A stretch of 64,000 bases of DNA from Toxonevra muliebris (lineage: Eukaryota; Arthropoda; Insecta; Diptera; Pallopteridae), in contig OY829326.1 of assembly GCA_963691655.1 (NCBI GenBank), positions 82,267,235-82,331,234 on the forward strand, in the 5' to 3' direction. Position numbers and translations under genes: made by a program. Below, in pieces: positions 20,200 to 31,484 of this stretch. The notes under the pieces are model-generated. The model was not told where the DNA came from. It made no database searches and saw only the letters and a program-made list of their open reading frames with translations. The first letter of the stretch is position 1; each line of letters starts with the position of its first letter.

Positions 20200-20680
20200 G
20201 GCTGTGAACCCTACCGCCTACAGAAGCCGTCGTACTGGGGCCACGACTTTCTCGTAGGATGAGACGCAAATGGAAAAAATTAGGTCGATAAACAGACGTA
20301 AGGAGGGCCGCTACTCTGGTTGAAGACCGAATTATTGCCAATGTTTCAAAGAGGGTACGCTCTGCTGAGGTTACAACAACCGATGCAGGGGTTCCTCAGA
20401 GAAACCAAGCCGCTTCCTTCAGGCGCGCACAGGTAAAGAAGACGAAGACCGATACTGCTAGCGCTGCCATCTCTTGTAGTGTGGGCGCCCAGATGGGAGG
20501 CTTTAATTCTTTCCAAACCTATCTGTGGACTTACAGTAACCCAGATAAATTTGCAACATTCCAAGGCTGCTACTGTACTCCTATGTAAACACCTTGTTGT
20601 ATACATTCCCTCACATAACAACAACACAAGAACCTTGGGTCCATAAAGGACGCATCTGTGGACTTAGTGAGCTAAAAAGG
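20200..20680 (+). pseudogene. Non-LTR retrotransposon fragment (start of ORF2 endonuclease)
   Basis: At about 20540-20670 the plus strand reads QINLQHSKAATVLLCKHL, then a stretch ending TRTLGP*RTHLW. This matches the first block of LINE apurinic endonucleases ('lQ.NL.hskaAt..l......d.aLiQEPw..kg.i.Gl'). The upstream 340 bases are GC-richer, as for the end of a LINE ORF1. Stops occur and the rest of ORF2 is missing. LOA/I-group affinity is a guess. Confidence 0.6.
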
Positions 20681-20689
20681 GTGCACGAT

Positions 20690-22372
20690 TCTATATGATG
20701 AGAGTTTTAATAGACCTAGAACCTGTCTTATAGCATCTCCTCATCTTACAATCACCAAACTTGGTCAGTTTTTTGGCCAAGATGTGGTGGCTGCTAAGGT
20801 GAGTTTTCAGGACAATCGATAATGGAAACATTTTGCGATTACTTCTGCCTACTTTCCACTCTATCTTTGTAACAGTACAACTTGGCAAGGAACTTGGTAT
20901 AAAAACTTGATGTACCTTACTACAGAGCATAAAGATAATGTACAAAATTAAACACATTATTAAACAACTTTTTGTAAAAACTTAAATTTTCTAAAAAAAG
21001 GTCGAAAAAATGTATTTTTGGATTTTGAGTAGTAATTGTTTCCTACTCAAAAAAGTTATTAATTACAAATGTAACAATAAAATAAAGGTCTCTGAATTTT
21101 CTATGTAACAAAGCTAATTTTATTTCTCTACGCTTAGTATTATTGAAGTTATGATACATAATTTGGTGACAAATATTGTTCCTAAGTGATTTTCTTAAAC
21201 ACCCTGTATCTCAGTGGATGTTGAAAATACGCCCTATATCCAATAATAGATTTATTTATAATAATACTTAGTATAATTTGCATAATCGAAAATGTGTTCG
21301 TAAATTTGGTTTGAAATTTGCACATATTTTTTAAAACAGCAATAGCAATATTTATGATTTTTTCATGCTCCAGAACAATGTTTACTTGATAATTGTTATA
21401 AACAAATACTTATAAATAAACAAATTACCGTTATTTAGCGATCGAAAATTTTTTTTATGAACTATCACTAAAAAAAAAGAGTAGTCCTGAAAATTCCCAT
21501 AAATTTGGTTGAGCGAATCCCGAAATACATCAAATTGAAAAAAAACTTCTAAAATTGTTAATTTCAATAAGTTGTAAAAAAAAAAATTTTATGAGCTAAA
21601 AATTTGGGAATCGTATTTTCTTATAGAAACTTACTGATTTCCATATTTACATTAAAATGTGAGAAAAAATAATTTCCAATGATTGATTTCGAGTATGTCT
21701 AGCTCGATGATAGTTTTTGCGAAAAACTCAATGGGGCTTGTCACGAAATTGGAGTTAGTAACATATTATTTGATGAGTTAAAAAACATTGAGCCATTCAC
21801 TGTTGTGACAACTGTAACCCACATATTCTGCTATCTCTTTTTATTAGGATCAGAATATATTTTATTTTGAAATTTTTTAATCGCGAAATAAGCACTCCTA
21901 AAATAAATTTTTGTGTGTTGCACATCTATAGTTTTCAAAATTCCTTTCAACATAAGTGTATATGGCCACGTTCGTTATTGTTCAATTTTCTCTTTTTATC
22001 AATAATTTGTATTTGCATTCTCTTTTAATAAGTTTTTACGTGAACAAAATTTTACCCTCTTTTGTTTTGACCATTTTCGTCTCTCTGTTCTACCCTTTTC
22101 AAAGAAAGTTTTGCGTGTACAAAATTTTACCCTATTTTATGTTCACGTTTGTTTCTCTGTGCTGCCAATTACAAAATTTTCCTATTTTTTTTTGTGTGTT
22201 TAACACTTAAAGTTTCCGATATTCTCTCCAAAAAGTCGTTAAAATGAAACAATTGATTGCTTTCTAGTGATATTTAAATATATTTTAAGCATTTATTTTT
22301 AAATGTTTATTCATCATCGTTTTAACTTTGAAAAAATTTCATTAAGTTACACTTGAATTTTTTGTTACACGA
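20690..22372. other. Unassigned AT-rich sequence
   Basis: No gene is supported. Open stretches (20691-20957, 21382-21567, 21956-22210) show only low-complexity hydrophobic or lysine-rich sequence. A motif ACAAAATTTTACCCT(A/C)TTTT is repeated at about 22045-22068 and 22117-22140. Confidence 0.3.
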
Positions 22373-22591
22373 GAGGGCGCGCCGCGGCAAATAAGCCGCA
22401 AAAGCGAGATACCAATTTTCAAACACAAATAGCAACTAAACGATGTAATGCAGAAACCAACGGCTAATTGTAAACCACGCTGCATCTCAAAACTTACAAA
22501 GTCATTTGAGTGACAGCGGTCGGATACTATGATTTGTATTTTAAAAACAAAAATTGAACAATTTGCGACTAATTTGCCGCGGCGCGCCCTC
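22373..22591. mobile_element. GC-ended MITE, 219 bp
   Basis: Perfect 20-base terminal inverted repeats GAGGGCGCGCCGCGGCAAAT are flanked by CGA on both sides (22370-22372 and 22592-22594). The ends are extremely GC-rich and contain the 8-base palindrome GGCGCGCC. The interior is not coding. The superfamily is unknown. Confidence 0.75.
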
Positions 22592-22762
22592 CGAAGGGTT
22601 AATGTGTTTATACTTCGAGCAAAGACAATAATAAAATGACAAAAAATGCCAAAAAATAAAACCAATTTTTGATTTAACTGTTCTTATTGCAATTGTTTTT
22701 GTCTCTCTGTATCATGATATAACGGTTTTTTTTTTTTTGCAATTGTTTTTCTTTGTCTGTAT

Positions 22763-23416
22763 CAGGGCTGTCGCTTTGATATTTTTTGGTGAAATTTTTA
22801 AAAAATTGAAGTGTTTCGAAGTGATTTTTAAAAAAAAGTGAAGTGTTTTTTGAAGTGTAATGAGAAAACGACATGTTTCAAAAATTTATCTGGTTTTATG
22901 TGCTTAGTTTGCGAAAAAAAAAACTTTTCGGCGGTAGCGCTACTATGAGGCAAACACAATAATGCTTCAACAAAATTTTTGAAATGAGAGTACATACTCT
23001 CGATGCCAGTCCTTTTGCATAAAATTATTTAGAAATAAAAGCCCCCCCCTTCTACCTCTTCTTTTTCCACCAAATTCTAATCAGTTAAATGACAGTCCAT
23101 AATTGTTGCCAAATAGGTATTTAAATAAGCACAAAAGATCGCAAAATGTACTATAACATGTGTCTTACTTTTTATAGGGAATATAAATTCCAACATACCG
23201 ATCGACACACTCAATGATGCCCTTCTAAATTAAGGAGAAATGTAAAAAATTAATTCAACGAAATAGTTGATAGAGATGAACATATTTAGATTTTTTTATA
23301 TCGATTTTAGCTTTTCATTGAAACTGAAAAACCGAAGTGTTTTTATGAAAGAAGAAGTGACGAAGTGTCGGGCTTGAAGAGGAAAAACTTCATTTGAAGT
23401 GTCAGCAACAGCACTG
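22763..23416. mobile_element. hAT MITE 'B', copy 1
   Basis: It starts CAGGGCTGTCGC and ends GCAACAGCACTG, flanked by a perfect 8-base duplication GTCTGTAT (22755-22762, 23417-23424). Subterminal GAAGTG motifs recur at both ends. It matches 45620-46573 in inverse orientation. It is non-coding. Confidence 0.88.
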
Positions 23417-23424
23417 GTCTGTAT

Positions 23425-24319
23425 GATGATACATTTGTATTCTGTTTTTAAAACATTTTATTCTGCTGAAACACTCTGATTTTGCTTGTTGTTCGTTAAA
23501 CTGAGTACAGCAAAATTTCTTTTGTTCGTTATTTAAGATTCTCAATGGAAAAAATTTGCTTGTTCGCTACTTGCGGCTTTCGTAGAAATGAATGTTCGTT
23601 AAATCGGAAAACCACTGTATTTTTATTTTGATACTTTGTATATAATGTCAGCATGCTAAATTATTTTTAATCTTATTTATTTTGTACTTTAAACAAAATT
23701 GTTTTTGTAATGGGTGATATAGGCCTACAGGGGAACCGAACACCCAGAAAAATATTCGGTAACGCGCGATTTTGTATATCTCAAAGGTGGTGTGGAAAGG
23801 GCAAACTTGTGTGAAAAACGATATGAGTTTATTTTCTTGTAATACTATGAATTATATTATTTGAGCTATTTGATTTTTTATTACAAATAAATGAAATGTG
23901 TACAAAACGAATTCAGTTAATTTTTTTATTATTTCTATGTAATACATTATTTGACTTATTAAATTTTGTATTACCAATGAATAAATAAATAAATGCCCAA
24001 CATTTTTCAAACAAAAAAAAAAAACATTTTTTTTTTTTAGAAAACGTACAAAATTTAACTTTTATTAAAAAACTCTAAAAAGAATTTGTATGTACCATTT
24101 TTTTAATGAGAATGCAACACTGAATTAGACATTCATATTCACCTATTATTTCAAAATTTGTCTTTTATCACAGTCAAATATACTTTGCATCTGAGCAACA
24201 ATTTAGGTGAAAAATTTAAATGAACAATTTAGAAAAATGGCTGGCTTTATTCATCAAATTTATTTTTTTTATTTACTTTCTGTTCTCTGTATTCTCTGGC
24301 TAATTGGCTATATTAAGCA
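23425..24319. other. Unassigned sequence
   Basis: AT-rich, with A/T runs near 24017-24040. No gene recognised. Confidence 0.3.
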
Positions 24320-24329
24320 TATGTGTTGT

Positions 24330-25055
24330 AAATCCTCGCTCTATGGCTGTGCATCGGAATATGAAGTGTTCGGCACAATTAATTCGTCAGCAACAATTTC
24401 AACCCTCTCCGAATACCTTTGCTGCAAATCGGAAATAGTGTGTTTGCTGATAATTTGCTGTATTTCAGCCATCGTAGTTGATGCGAGGCAGGTTTTTCAG
24501 TTGCAATCCAATGTTTTTTCCAAAAACAGTAAACATGTCATCTGCTTCAGGCGGTGGAGATGGATTCCGAACAGCAAACTTAACGATTACGTCTATAGCC
24601 TCATCCAATTTTTGTGTACCATCTCCAAGCCTCTCTATTTGTTTGTATTTATAACTTTTTTTTGGAGGAAAGCCCTCCCCTTGATTGGTTGGTGTTTCCA
24701 CTTCGGCATTCGTCATTATTTCATGTTGGCAAGAAGAGAGGCTACTTCCTGGATTACTTGTGATTATTTCATTCTCTTGCGCAAAGCTCACGCTGCTACT
24801 ACTGGTCTGTAAACTAATAAAAAAAAATTAGTAAATTATTTATGACAAAAAAAATATAAAAACCTCTTCGAAATTTTAACATCTTTTCCTTAAAGCTATT
24901 GCACCGTCTAGGTAGCTGAACTTATTAAAATAGAAAAGGTTTGATTCGTATATGTCTCCAAATGAACCACTTTTTTTGAATCTTCAACTTTTTTCTTTTC
25001 CGCGACATAAGCGAAGTGAAGGTACTTCAATTTCTTTTTTGCTTCATCTGCCGTG
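24330..25055 (-). pseudogene. Broken MADF/BESS-domain protein gene
   Basis: On the minus strand, an exon after an acceptor-like TTTAACAG (about 25056-25063) reads ADEAKKKLKYLHFAYVAEKK and then ESNLFYFNKFSYLDGAI, the C-terminal half of a MADF DNA-binding domain. A stop follows at about 24886. A second exon begins after TAGTTTACAG near 24809, giving a 108-residue acidic/proline stretch ending DDMFTVFGKNIGLQLKNLP, like the start of a BESS motif. The BESS continuation (MAEIQQIISK) lies one frame over. MADF/BESS proteins are fly transcription factors, and similar proteins also occur in PIF/Harbinger elements. The first MADF half was not found. Confidence 0.5.
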
Positions 25056-25390
25056 CTGTTAAATTTTTTTCATTTTAAATAGATAAACGTCAAAATCGAG
25101 TGAAACTTCAAATTTATTCAAATGTCTTAACGGAATGTTGGATTTTTTTGTTATGACATTAACATAAGGTTTCTCGACTAGACATTTTGATGGTAAGACA
25201 AAAACATTAACATGAATTATAGCTAGTCGAGACGCTATGTAAGTATGCAGAGCTGTTTCGGTGTTTTATCATACATATATATCCGAATTAAAAAAAATGT
25301 TGACGATTCGGGGAGAGATGGAATCTTCTTATTTTATCCCCATAAAATGAGAAAAATATGCTCTGAAATTGATAGATAACTAAATACTGC

Positions 25391-25880
25391 AAATCAGATC
25401 GTTTATTTTAACCCTTTATCGACCGTCAAACGTAGTCAAGTTTTGGCGGGTCATCAAAGATGTGAATGGCCTGGCATTATCTTGGTGGAACACAAGAGCT
25501 TCTCTGTTGGCCAATTCTGATCGCTCTTTCTTGACTGCTTCGTTCAAATTGTGAGCAGTAGAGATCAGAATTGACTGTTTGGCAAGGTTGTAGCAGCTCA
25601 TAATAGGCAATTCCTTTCCAATCCCACCAAACACTTAACATTAATTTGTTTGCCAATCTAGGCTTTGAAGTCGTTTGTTTAGGGTCACCTCGTATTTAAT
25701 CCATTTTTCATCGCCAGTAATGATTTGTTTCAAAAATAGTTCGATTTCGTTGCGTTTCAGCAGCGTTTCACTGATGGTAATTTGGTCAATCAAATTTCTT
25801 TGTGTTAAATGATTCCAAACTGTCATGTAGTTGATGTTTAGTGCCTCCGCTATCTCCTGAGACCTTGCGTATCGATCCTT
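25391..25880 (-). pseudogene. mariner transposase fragment
   Basis: The minus strand reads QEIAEALNINYMTVWNHL (second helix-turn-helix), then a block with LLKRNEIELFLKQIITGDEK (first catalytic Asp region), and after a frameshift VFHQDNARPFTS (second catalytic Asp region). This order and wording are those of mariner DD34D transposases. The third Asp block and both terminal repeats are missing. It is bounded upstream by a T run at 25879-25894. Confidence 0.8.
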
Positions 25881-26184
25881 TTTTTTTTTTTTTGTCTTCG
25901 ACGAATCTCACGCCCACCTCCCGCCCAGCCGACAGAGGGGCGCTCCCAACTACGAATGGGTTACCGTAGTAGAGTGACCCGGATCACATAACAGAAGAGC
26001 GTACGGTAGCAAAAACGCGAGGGGAAAGAGCTCCACTAAGTACAAAATGGCTGGATAGTGGAGAGAATTAATTCTTAATTTCAGAAAGAATTTTATGTTT
26101 AATCGAAGTTAGCGAATCAGGAAAATTTATTAAGTGATAAACATTATTGAAATCAATACAGGCATTATTAAAAGGTAAACATTT
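25881..26184. other. Unassigned sequence, possibly LINE 3' flank
   Basis: A GC-richer stretch at about 25905-26030 is followed by AT-rich sequence. It may include the 3' untranslated part of the minus-strand LINE, but no poly(A) tail or target duplication could be fixed. Confidence 0.3.
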
Positions 26185-27345
26185 TTAAGTTTTCAAACGT
26201 AATAAAGTATAGTTTCTTGTAGAGTGCGTAGGTATATTGATATTTAACCTGCTTAAAAGATAAGTTCTATTTATATTGTCCTGAAAAAGTTTAAGTATGA
26301 ATGTTGAATTGAAGATAGTTCTACGCGATTTTAAAGACGGTAATGCAATTAGTTTCAAACGATTTTCATACGATGGCAGGTTTAAATTCGGGTTCCAAGG
26401 TAAACCACGTAAACAGAAAAGTAGAAATTGTTTTTGGACCGATTCTACGGCATCTTTATGGCACTTATAATATGGACACCAAACTATTGAGGCATACTCT
26501 AATATTGGGCATACTAACGAAACAAATAATAGTTTGGTACTGAAAAATATTAGGTAAATCGTTAATGAAGAGTAAGAAAAGAATGGGACCAAGGTGGCTC
26601 CCCTGAGGGACGCCCGAACTAACAGGAATGCTATTAGAATTACAACCTTTGAACAAAACACTCTGTGTTCGATTTGCAAGGTAAGAAGAAATCAATTTAA
26701 GTAAACGTGGCGGAAAACCAATATTACGTAATTTAAGCAAGAGCAAATTATGATTTACTACGTCAAAAGCCTTACTAAAGTCGGTGTATACAACATCAGT
26801 TTGAAATCCATTGGCAAAGCCTTCAATCAACTACAACTACTAACCTTCTACAAGGTTAGTAGTTGTCGATTTGAATGGATAATGATCGCTTTGATAGGGC
26901 ATTTTTGAATATGTTGACATAAAAAATCGCAAATAGTTTGTTCATTATCTGATTCACATTCATTAAAAGACATCCTCAAATACCGAAAAGGATTGAGGGT
27001 CCTGTTTCAGCGAATCTTTAACTTTACTTAAATATCCATTATAACAAGCTTTGCACTCCAGTTGATACCTGTAGCGGAGATTAGTATATTTAGAAAAATC
27101 AGTCAGATTATTTAATTTCTTTTACCTTTTGTAATAATGAGCCTTTCGGTTTCTTAGTTTACGAAGATCATTATTAATCCAATTAGGAAATTTAGGTTTA
27201 TTTAGATTACATTTGGGGACAGAAAGACTAAAGCCCTCATAAAGATAACACTGTACAACGGCCAAAAAAGCTCAAGAGTTTTGAAAGTAGATCTTATATA
27301 ATTCGAGTACGCTTTTGTTTTTCTCTATCACGTCTAATTTCTTTT
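26185..27345 (-). pseudogene. LINE ORF2 remnant (endonuclease-RT linker, partial RT, C-terminus)
   Basis: Read from right to left: FPNWINNDLRKLRNRKAHYY (linker before RT, about 27200-27140), then VVYTDFSKAFDVVNHNLLLL (RT motif A) and SGVPQGSHLGPILFLLFIND (motif B) in 26465-26830. It ends with YASIVWCPYYKCHKDAVESV in 26185-26679. The FADD catalytic block and most of the endonuclease are missing, and the frame changes near 26500. The style is that of CR1/Jockey-group non-LTR elements. A 15-bp perfect palindrome disrupts the coding sequence at 26833-26866. Confidence 0.75.
26833..26866. repeat. Perfect 15-bp-stem palindrome at an RT deletion junction
   Basis: ACAACTACTAACCTT and its exact complement flank a 4-base loop. 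On the minus strand the right arm encodes STTTNLV, the conserved block before the RT palm. The left arm is therefore an inverted copy created when about 10 codons were lost. Confidence 0.75.
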
Positions 27346-27512
27346 TTTATAACGGTTTAAAAAAAATCAAATATGTACAAAAACACTGCACAATGGAATT
27401 GACCAAAAGGAAAAGCTCTAGAGTTTTGAAAGTGGATCTTATATAATTCTGAACATAATGGCGTTTTCAGTTTTTCTTTGTATCGTCTAATTATTTTGTA
27501 ACGGGTTAAAAA
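27250..27512. repeat. Tandem duplication of about 130 bp within the LINE
   Basis: The segments 27250-27363 and 27380-27512 share AGAGTTTTGAAAGT(A/G)GATCT and the run to GGTTTAAAAAAA. They are diverged by indels and substitutions. Confidence 0.65.
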
Positions 27513-28139
27513 AAAGGAAGAAGAATATTTTTTATAATTAAAGTTAAATTTAAAAATAGTTATATCATCGCGTTTAAGATTAGTTTCGGATGTTAAGTAG
27601 TCCAATACATCTTCTTCAGTTGTACCAGCAGCAAAACGAGACACGAACAAGGTCTTCCTAGGCTGAATAACGACTAGCTTATTACATTTCTTAGAAAACC
27701 TTCTTTAGGTGGAGGGGAAGGTGTAGGTGATAGTTTTGAATTGCTAGTAGTTGGAGTATCAGCATTTGGGGTATTTAAAGCAATCGGAGTATTTAGAACG
27801 GTCGGTGAAGAGTCAGTGACGACAATCGCAGGAGCAGACGCCGAAGATGGTGTTGAAGCCTCGTCCGCATATACCTGTACGTGTTTTGAAGCACTTGCTC
27901 TGCTCGCGTTAATCGAGTGGAACTAATAGGTTCATCAAGACACTTGTACTTATTGAAAAAGCTTAAATTTTGATGTCCGAGGGGACAATTCTTTCCCGAT
28001 TTCCGAAAAGCCCAACTTGGTTTGGTTGAAAATTTTATAAAGATTGATATCAATCGACCTACATTTCAAGCATGACCAATGAAGGCCCTTATTATCATGA
28101 TTTAAATCAAAGGTCCTACCAGAAATCCGGCACATTTTA
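27350..28139 (-). pseudogene. LINE ORF1 remnant with PHD-like finger and RRM-like end
   Basis: The N-terminal part (28135-27950) contains MCRISGRTF...HWSCLKC, with the WxCxxC spacing of the end of a PHD finger. A Ser/Pro/Thr-rich linker follows (STPSSASAP...SPTPSPPPKEGF, about 27880-27690, in another frame). The C-terminal part reads LFVSRFAAGTTEEDVLDYLT, the nucleic-acid binding end seen in CR1/Jockey-group ORF1 proteins. At least two frameshifts separate these blocks. It lies directly upstream, in the sense of transcription, of the ORF2 remnant. Confidence 0.65.
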
Positions 28140-28550
28140 AATGAGTTAGCACATCACATAACCAGCAAGTCACAAAAGTTCGGATTCACCCTTAATGGTG
28201 CAATTAGGATATGTGCCGATCATAATGGAATTTAATGTTTTTTGGTCAGATCAAAACTTAAAAGATTTGTAATAAAAGTCAAAAGTTAAAGAATTAAAGT
28301 CAAAATTTTAAGTTTAAAGTCAACAAATTTTAAATGTAAGCGAAAAAATAAAAATTAACTCAAAGAGGACGATATAAATAGCACCCACTGTAATTGTAGA
28401 AGATTAAATAGTAAGGATAGGTTACAGTTTAAAAAGCACTAAAAATAGCGGAGAGTAAACAAAATAGCTAAAGCGGTAAATATCAATATACTTAAAAGAG
28501 AAACGAATTTTGAGTAAAATAACAAAATTCGGTTCTCACTGCAGAAGTGA
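28140..28550 (-). other. Probable 5' untranslated region of the decayed LINE
   Basis: Non-coding sequence continues from ORF1 to about 28550, where the base composition changes just before a TA-rich stretch and a hAT insertion. The end point is uncertain. Confidence 0.35.
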
Positions 28551-28596
28551 AGTAAATATATATATGTATGAAACACAAAATATGCACATATACAAA

Positions 28597-29628
28597 CAGG
28601 GCCGTAGCCAGAAATTTTTTTCGGGGGGGGGGGGGGGTTTTATTCGAAGAAAATATTCATAAATAATTTTTATCAAACTGATTTTTAAATACAATAAATT
28701 AAATCAATGATACATTTGATGGACCCTATAAAATTAAAATTTTAGGAAAAATTTTCCGATTTTTTTTAATCTTAACCTCAAAAAAATGGCCATAAGTGAC
28801 AGAAAATTCACAGAATGATCAAATTAAATTTTTTCAAATAAATATTATTCAGTGTCCATTCTAATGCATTTTCTTTTATCGTGACCGACAAATTTTCGTT
28901 AACTCATTGACTTCCCACAACTGATGATGTACCCAACCTCAAACAAATTACCAAAAATAGTAGAGGCTCATTTTTTTCAAATGATCATCATTGGGAATTT
29001 GAGCCATTATCAATGATAAGGAACCCGGATGAGGATGGCTTATATTCCCTAAATTCGTGAAGTCACAGCATTGAAAGAGATCTTTCTAGTCGTGGTGCTC
29101 TGAGCAATAATGCTTTAAAAAATTAATTTTAATATGAGTTTTGCTAATAAAATGCAGTTTTTGCGAAAGAATTTTTCACGTTGAACACGAATCTGAGGTC
29201 AAAAACTTCCCATCACGCCACGTTTAAGGAAACAAAAGGTTCAAGCAAGACTTATTTTACAAGGATACGATAATTTTTTCTATTTTTATTAATTTTTAAA
29301 CTTTTCAAACTGATTCAGGACGAAACCTTAAATCAAAAACAGTTACTGACCCAGAAAAACTATGAATGCAGGAGTGCTCAGTATCACCTTCTCTTTTTGA
29401 ATCCGTAGTCAAACCTCATGTCGAAGAAAACAAATCGGATTTGATTAATTTTTTATATTTGACTTTTTAGAAAAAAAAAAACCGATGGAAATAAAAAATA
29501 TCTTCAAATAGACTTTATTTTGACTTTTTTTCCATCCATTGGCAATTAATCTCAAAAATTAGAATAAAGTTTCGACATTTCGGGGGGAGGTCAGAACCCC
29601 CAAAACCCTCCCCCTAAATACGGCCTTG
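28597..29628. mobile_element. hAT-type non-autonomous element, 1,032 bp
   Basis: Ends CAGGGCCGTAGCC and (reverse) CAAGGCCGTATTT are flanked by a perfect 8-base duplication TATACAAA (28589-28596, 29629-29636). G runs (28623-28637) and C/G runs (29580-29614) lie just inside the ends. No transposase motif was found in the AT-rich interior. Confidence 0.85.
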
Positions 29629-29764
29629 TATACAAAATAAAAATTATTAATAATGCCCAAAAATACAATAATTAAAGAAACAAAAATTATAGCACTTAGC
29701 TGGATAGATGTAGAATCCAATATAGACACTTTTTAAATAAATTAAAGCAAAGTAAAGAGCTCAA

Positions 29765-30000
29765 AAGAGACACGTCCGATGTATTCGAAAGTTAACAGTT
29801 TCTCCACCAGTTGTAAAATTTCATCGGCTTTTTCAGTGGCTGGCCTGCCAGAGCGAGTGCATATTTTACATCGAGATTTCCAGAACTGAATCGAGCAAAC
29901 CAAAGTTGGACGGCACGTTTTGTTAAAGCATCCTCACCGCAGACCGTAAATAGTAAAAAAGCATCACGTAGCGTATTTTTTCAAAAATTTCACTCATTTT
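29765..30000 (-). pseudogene. mariner transposase N-terminal relic
   Basis: The minus strand reads MSEIFEKIRYVMLFYY, then EDALTKRAVQLWFARFSSGN and RSGRPATEKADEILQLVEK across two frameshifts. This is the first helix-turn-helix region of mariner transposases ('..WFaRFrsGdfdv.D..RsGRP'). The catalytic part is absent. Confidence 0.7.
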
Positions 30001-30010
30001 CAAACGAATA

Positions 30011-30261
30011 TGGGTATTCACACTTTGATGCAAAAGTGCGAAATTGCGAAAGTGCGACTTAAAGCACTAAGATGTGATCGTTCAATGCAAATATTGGAGA
30101 TGTGAAATAGTTTAACTGTCAAAATATTACAATCTCATTGAAAAATATTGAAAATATTTTGGATTCTTCTTACGAATTTAAAGGTAGAAAGGTGTCCAAC
30201 TTCCGCAATACGCACTTTCGCAACGTCGCAAGGGCATGTTGCATCAACCCGTGAATACCCA
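30011..30261. mobile_element. MITE, 251 bp, TA duplication
   Basis: TGGGTATTCAC and TTGATGCAA blocks occur inverted at both ends, flanked by TA. The interior is rich in GCGAAAGTGCG-type motifs. No coding sequence is seen; the open frame 30135-30446 is judged to be a by-product. Confidence 0.6.
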
Positions 30262-30870
30262 TAATGTAACTTTTTACACGAATGACAAACTACAAAACTG
30301 TCTTGGCAAAAAATGTAAAGAGTTTCTCCCACAATAAATGCAACTCGCAACGAAAATAGAGCAAGTTGCGTGCAGCCATTTTTTACAATTGTTGCATCCA
30401 TCGCACCAAGTTCTTGCATTTTCTCTCTTACACGTGAACACTCCACACAAAATTATATTACGTCGACTTCTTCTTTTGCCTTATCGGAATTGAGGCGGAA
30501 TTTCATAAATTTTCTATAAAAATAAGAAAAACTGTCATGAAATCAACTTTTTAAATTAAAAAAAAAAATATGTTCACATGAAACTTGATTGTTTATAAAA
30601 TATTACAATAAAAAAACACGTCGCACAGTGTAACATCACCATACAATCGGTGGCCAAAAATAGAAAAAACTGTTATAGAGCAATAACATTTTGAACATAG
30701 GGCTATTTTGGTTTTAAAAACACATGGTCCAAAAATTAACTTAATCCGACCACGACCACGCCCACCTCCTATATAAACAGAAGAATTAAAAAGCTACATC
30801 TTCGAACATATGTGAAATATAGTGATATAAATTTTTTGGCTATAAAAACATGAAAACATAAGGCAAGCAA

Positions 30871-31016
30871 TTTTCGGGTACACGATTTCAAGTATTACCC
30901 GTAATATTCGGGAACCCGTTGACCGAAATGCCCGGGTACCCGAGAGAACGGGTATTACCCCCATTTTCGGGTACCCGGGCATTTGTATGTGCGGGTATTA
31001 CCCGACGGGTATCAAG
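30871..31016. repeat. Cluster of CGGGTA/TACCCG motifs
   Basis: Within 150 bases CGGGTATTACCC, CGGGTACCCG and related palindromic motifs occur about ten times in both orientations. It lies inside the Transib-like element. Confidence 0.7.
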
Positions 31017-31484
31017 AGCACTAGTACTATATATACTAATTCAATTTTTGAAGAATTTCCTTGAAAAGCACCGAAGATATTAGCGACAACATATTGCAGG
31101 TCACAATCAGACTCATAATTTTGCGTACATTCTGGAAGCCGCAATTTTCATCTGAAATCAAAGGAGGTACGAATGCAATCATAAAAATAGAAAATTGAAT
31201 TTTTTACAGGGGTCAAAACAAAAAAGCATGATTTTTTGCCATTTTTTACAACTTTTTTTGCAAAAAAAAATTATTTTAAAAAATGATAATATTCCTATTT
31301 TAGGTTCATATAGAGCGCAATACTATGAAGAAAGTAACTGCCAATTTTCAAAACGATTAGTTGAAAACTATTCAAACTGTCGTGTACGCAAATTCAAAAA
31401 AAGTCGTTTTGAGAAAAACGCGTTTAAAAACCTGGCGCGCTCGGGGTCTGAAGGAGAGTTACTCACTTTAATGGCTTATAACAT

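Noticed and set aside
24207..24812. 201-codon plus-strand open frame with hydrophobic segments, resembling a membrane protein
   Set aside because: It lies opposite the minus-strand MADF/BESS-like exon, whose motifs and splice sites are better supported; the plus-strand residues are unusually Cys/Leu/Ile-rich as expected for an antisense frame.
30135..30446. 103-codon minus-strand open frame with several cysteines
   Set aside because: It overlaps the inverted-repeat MITE at 30011-30261 and contains no recognised cysteine pattern.
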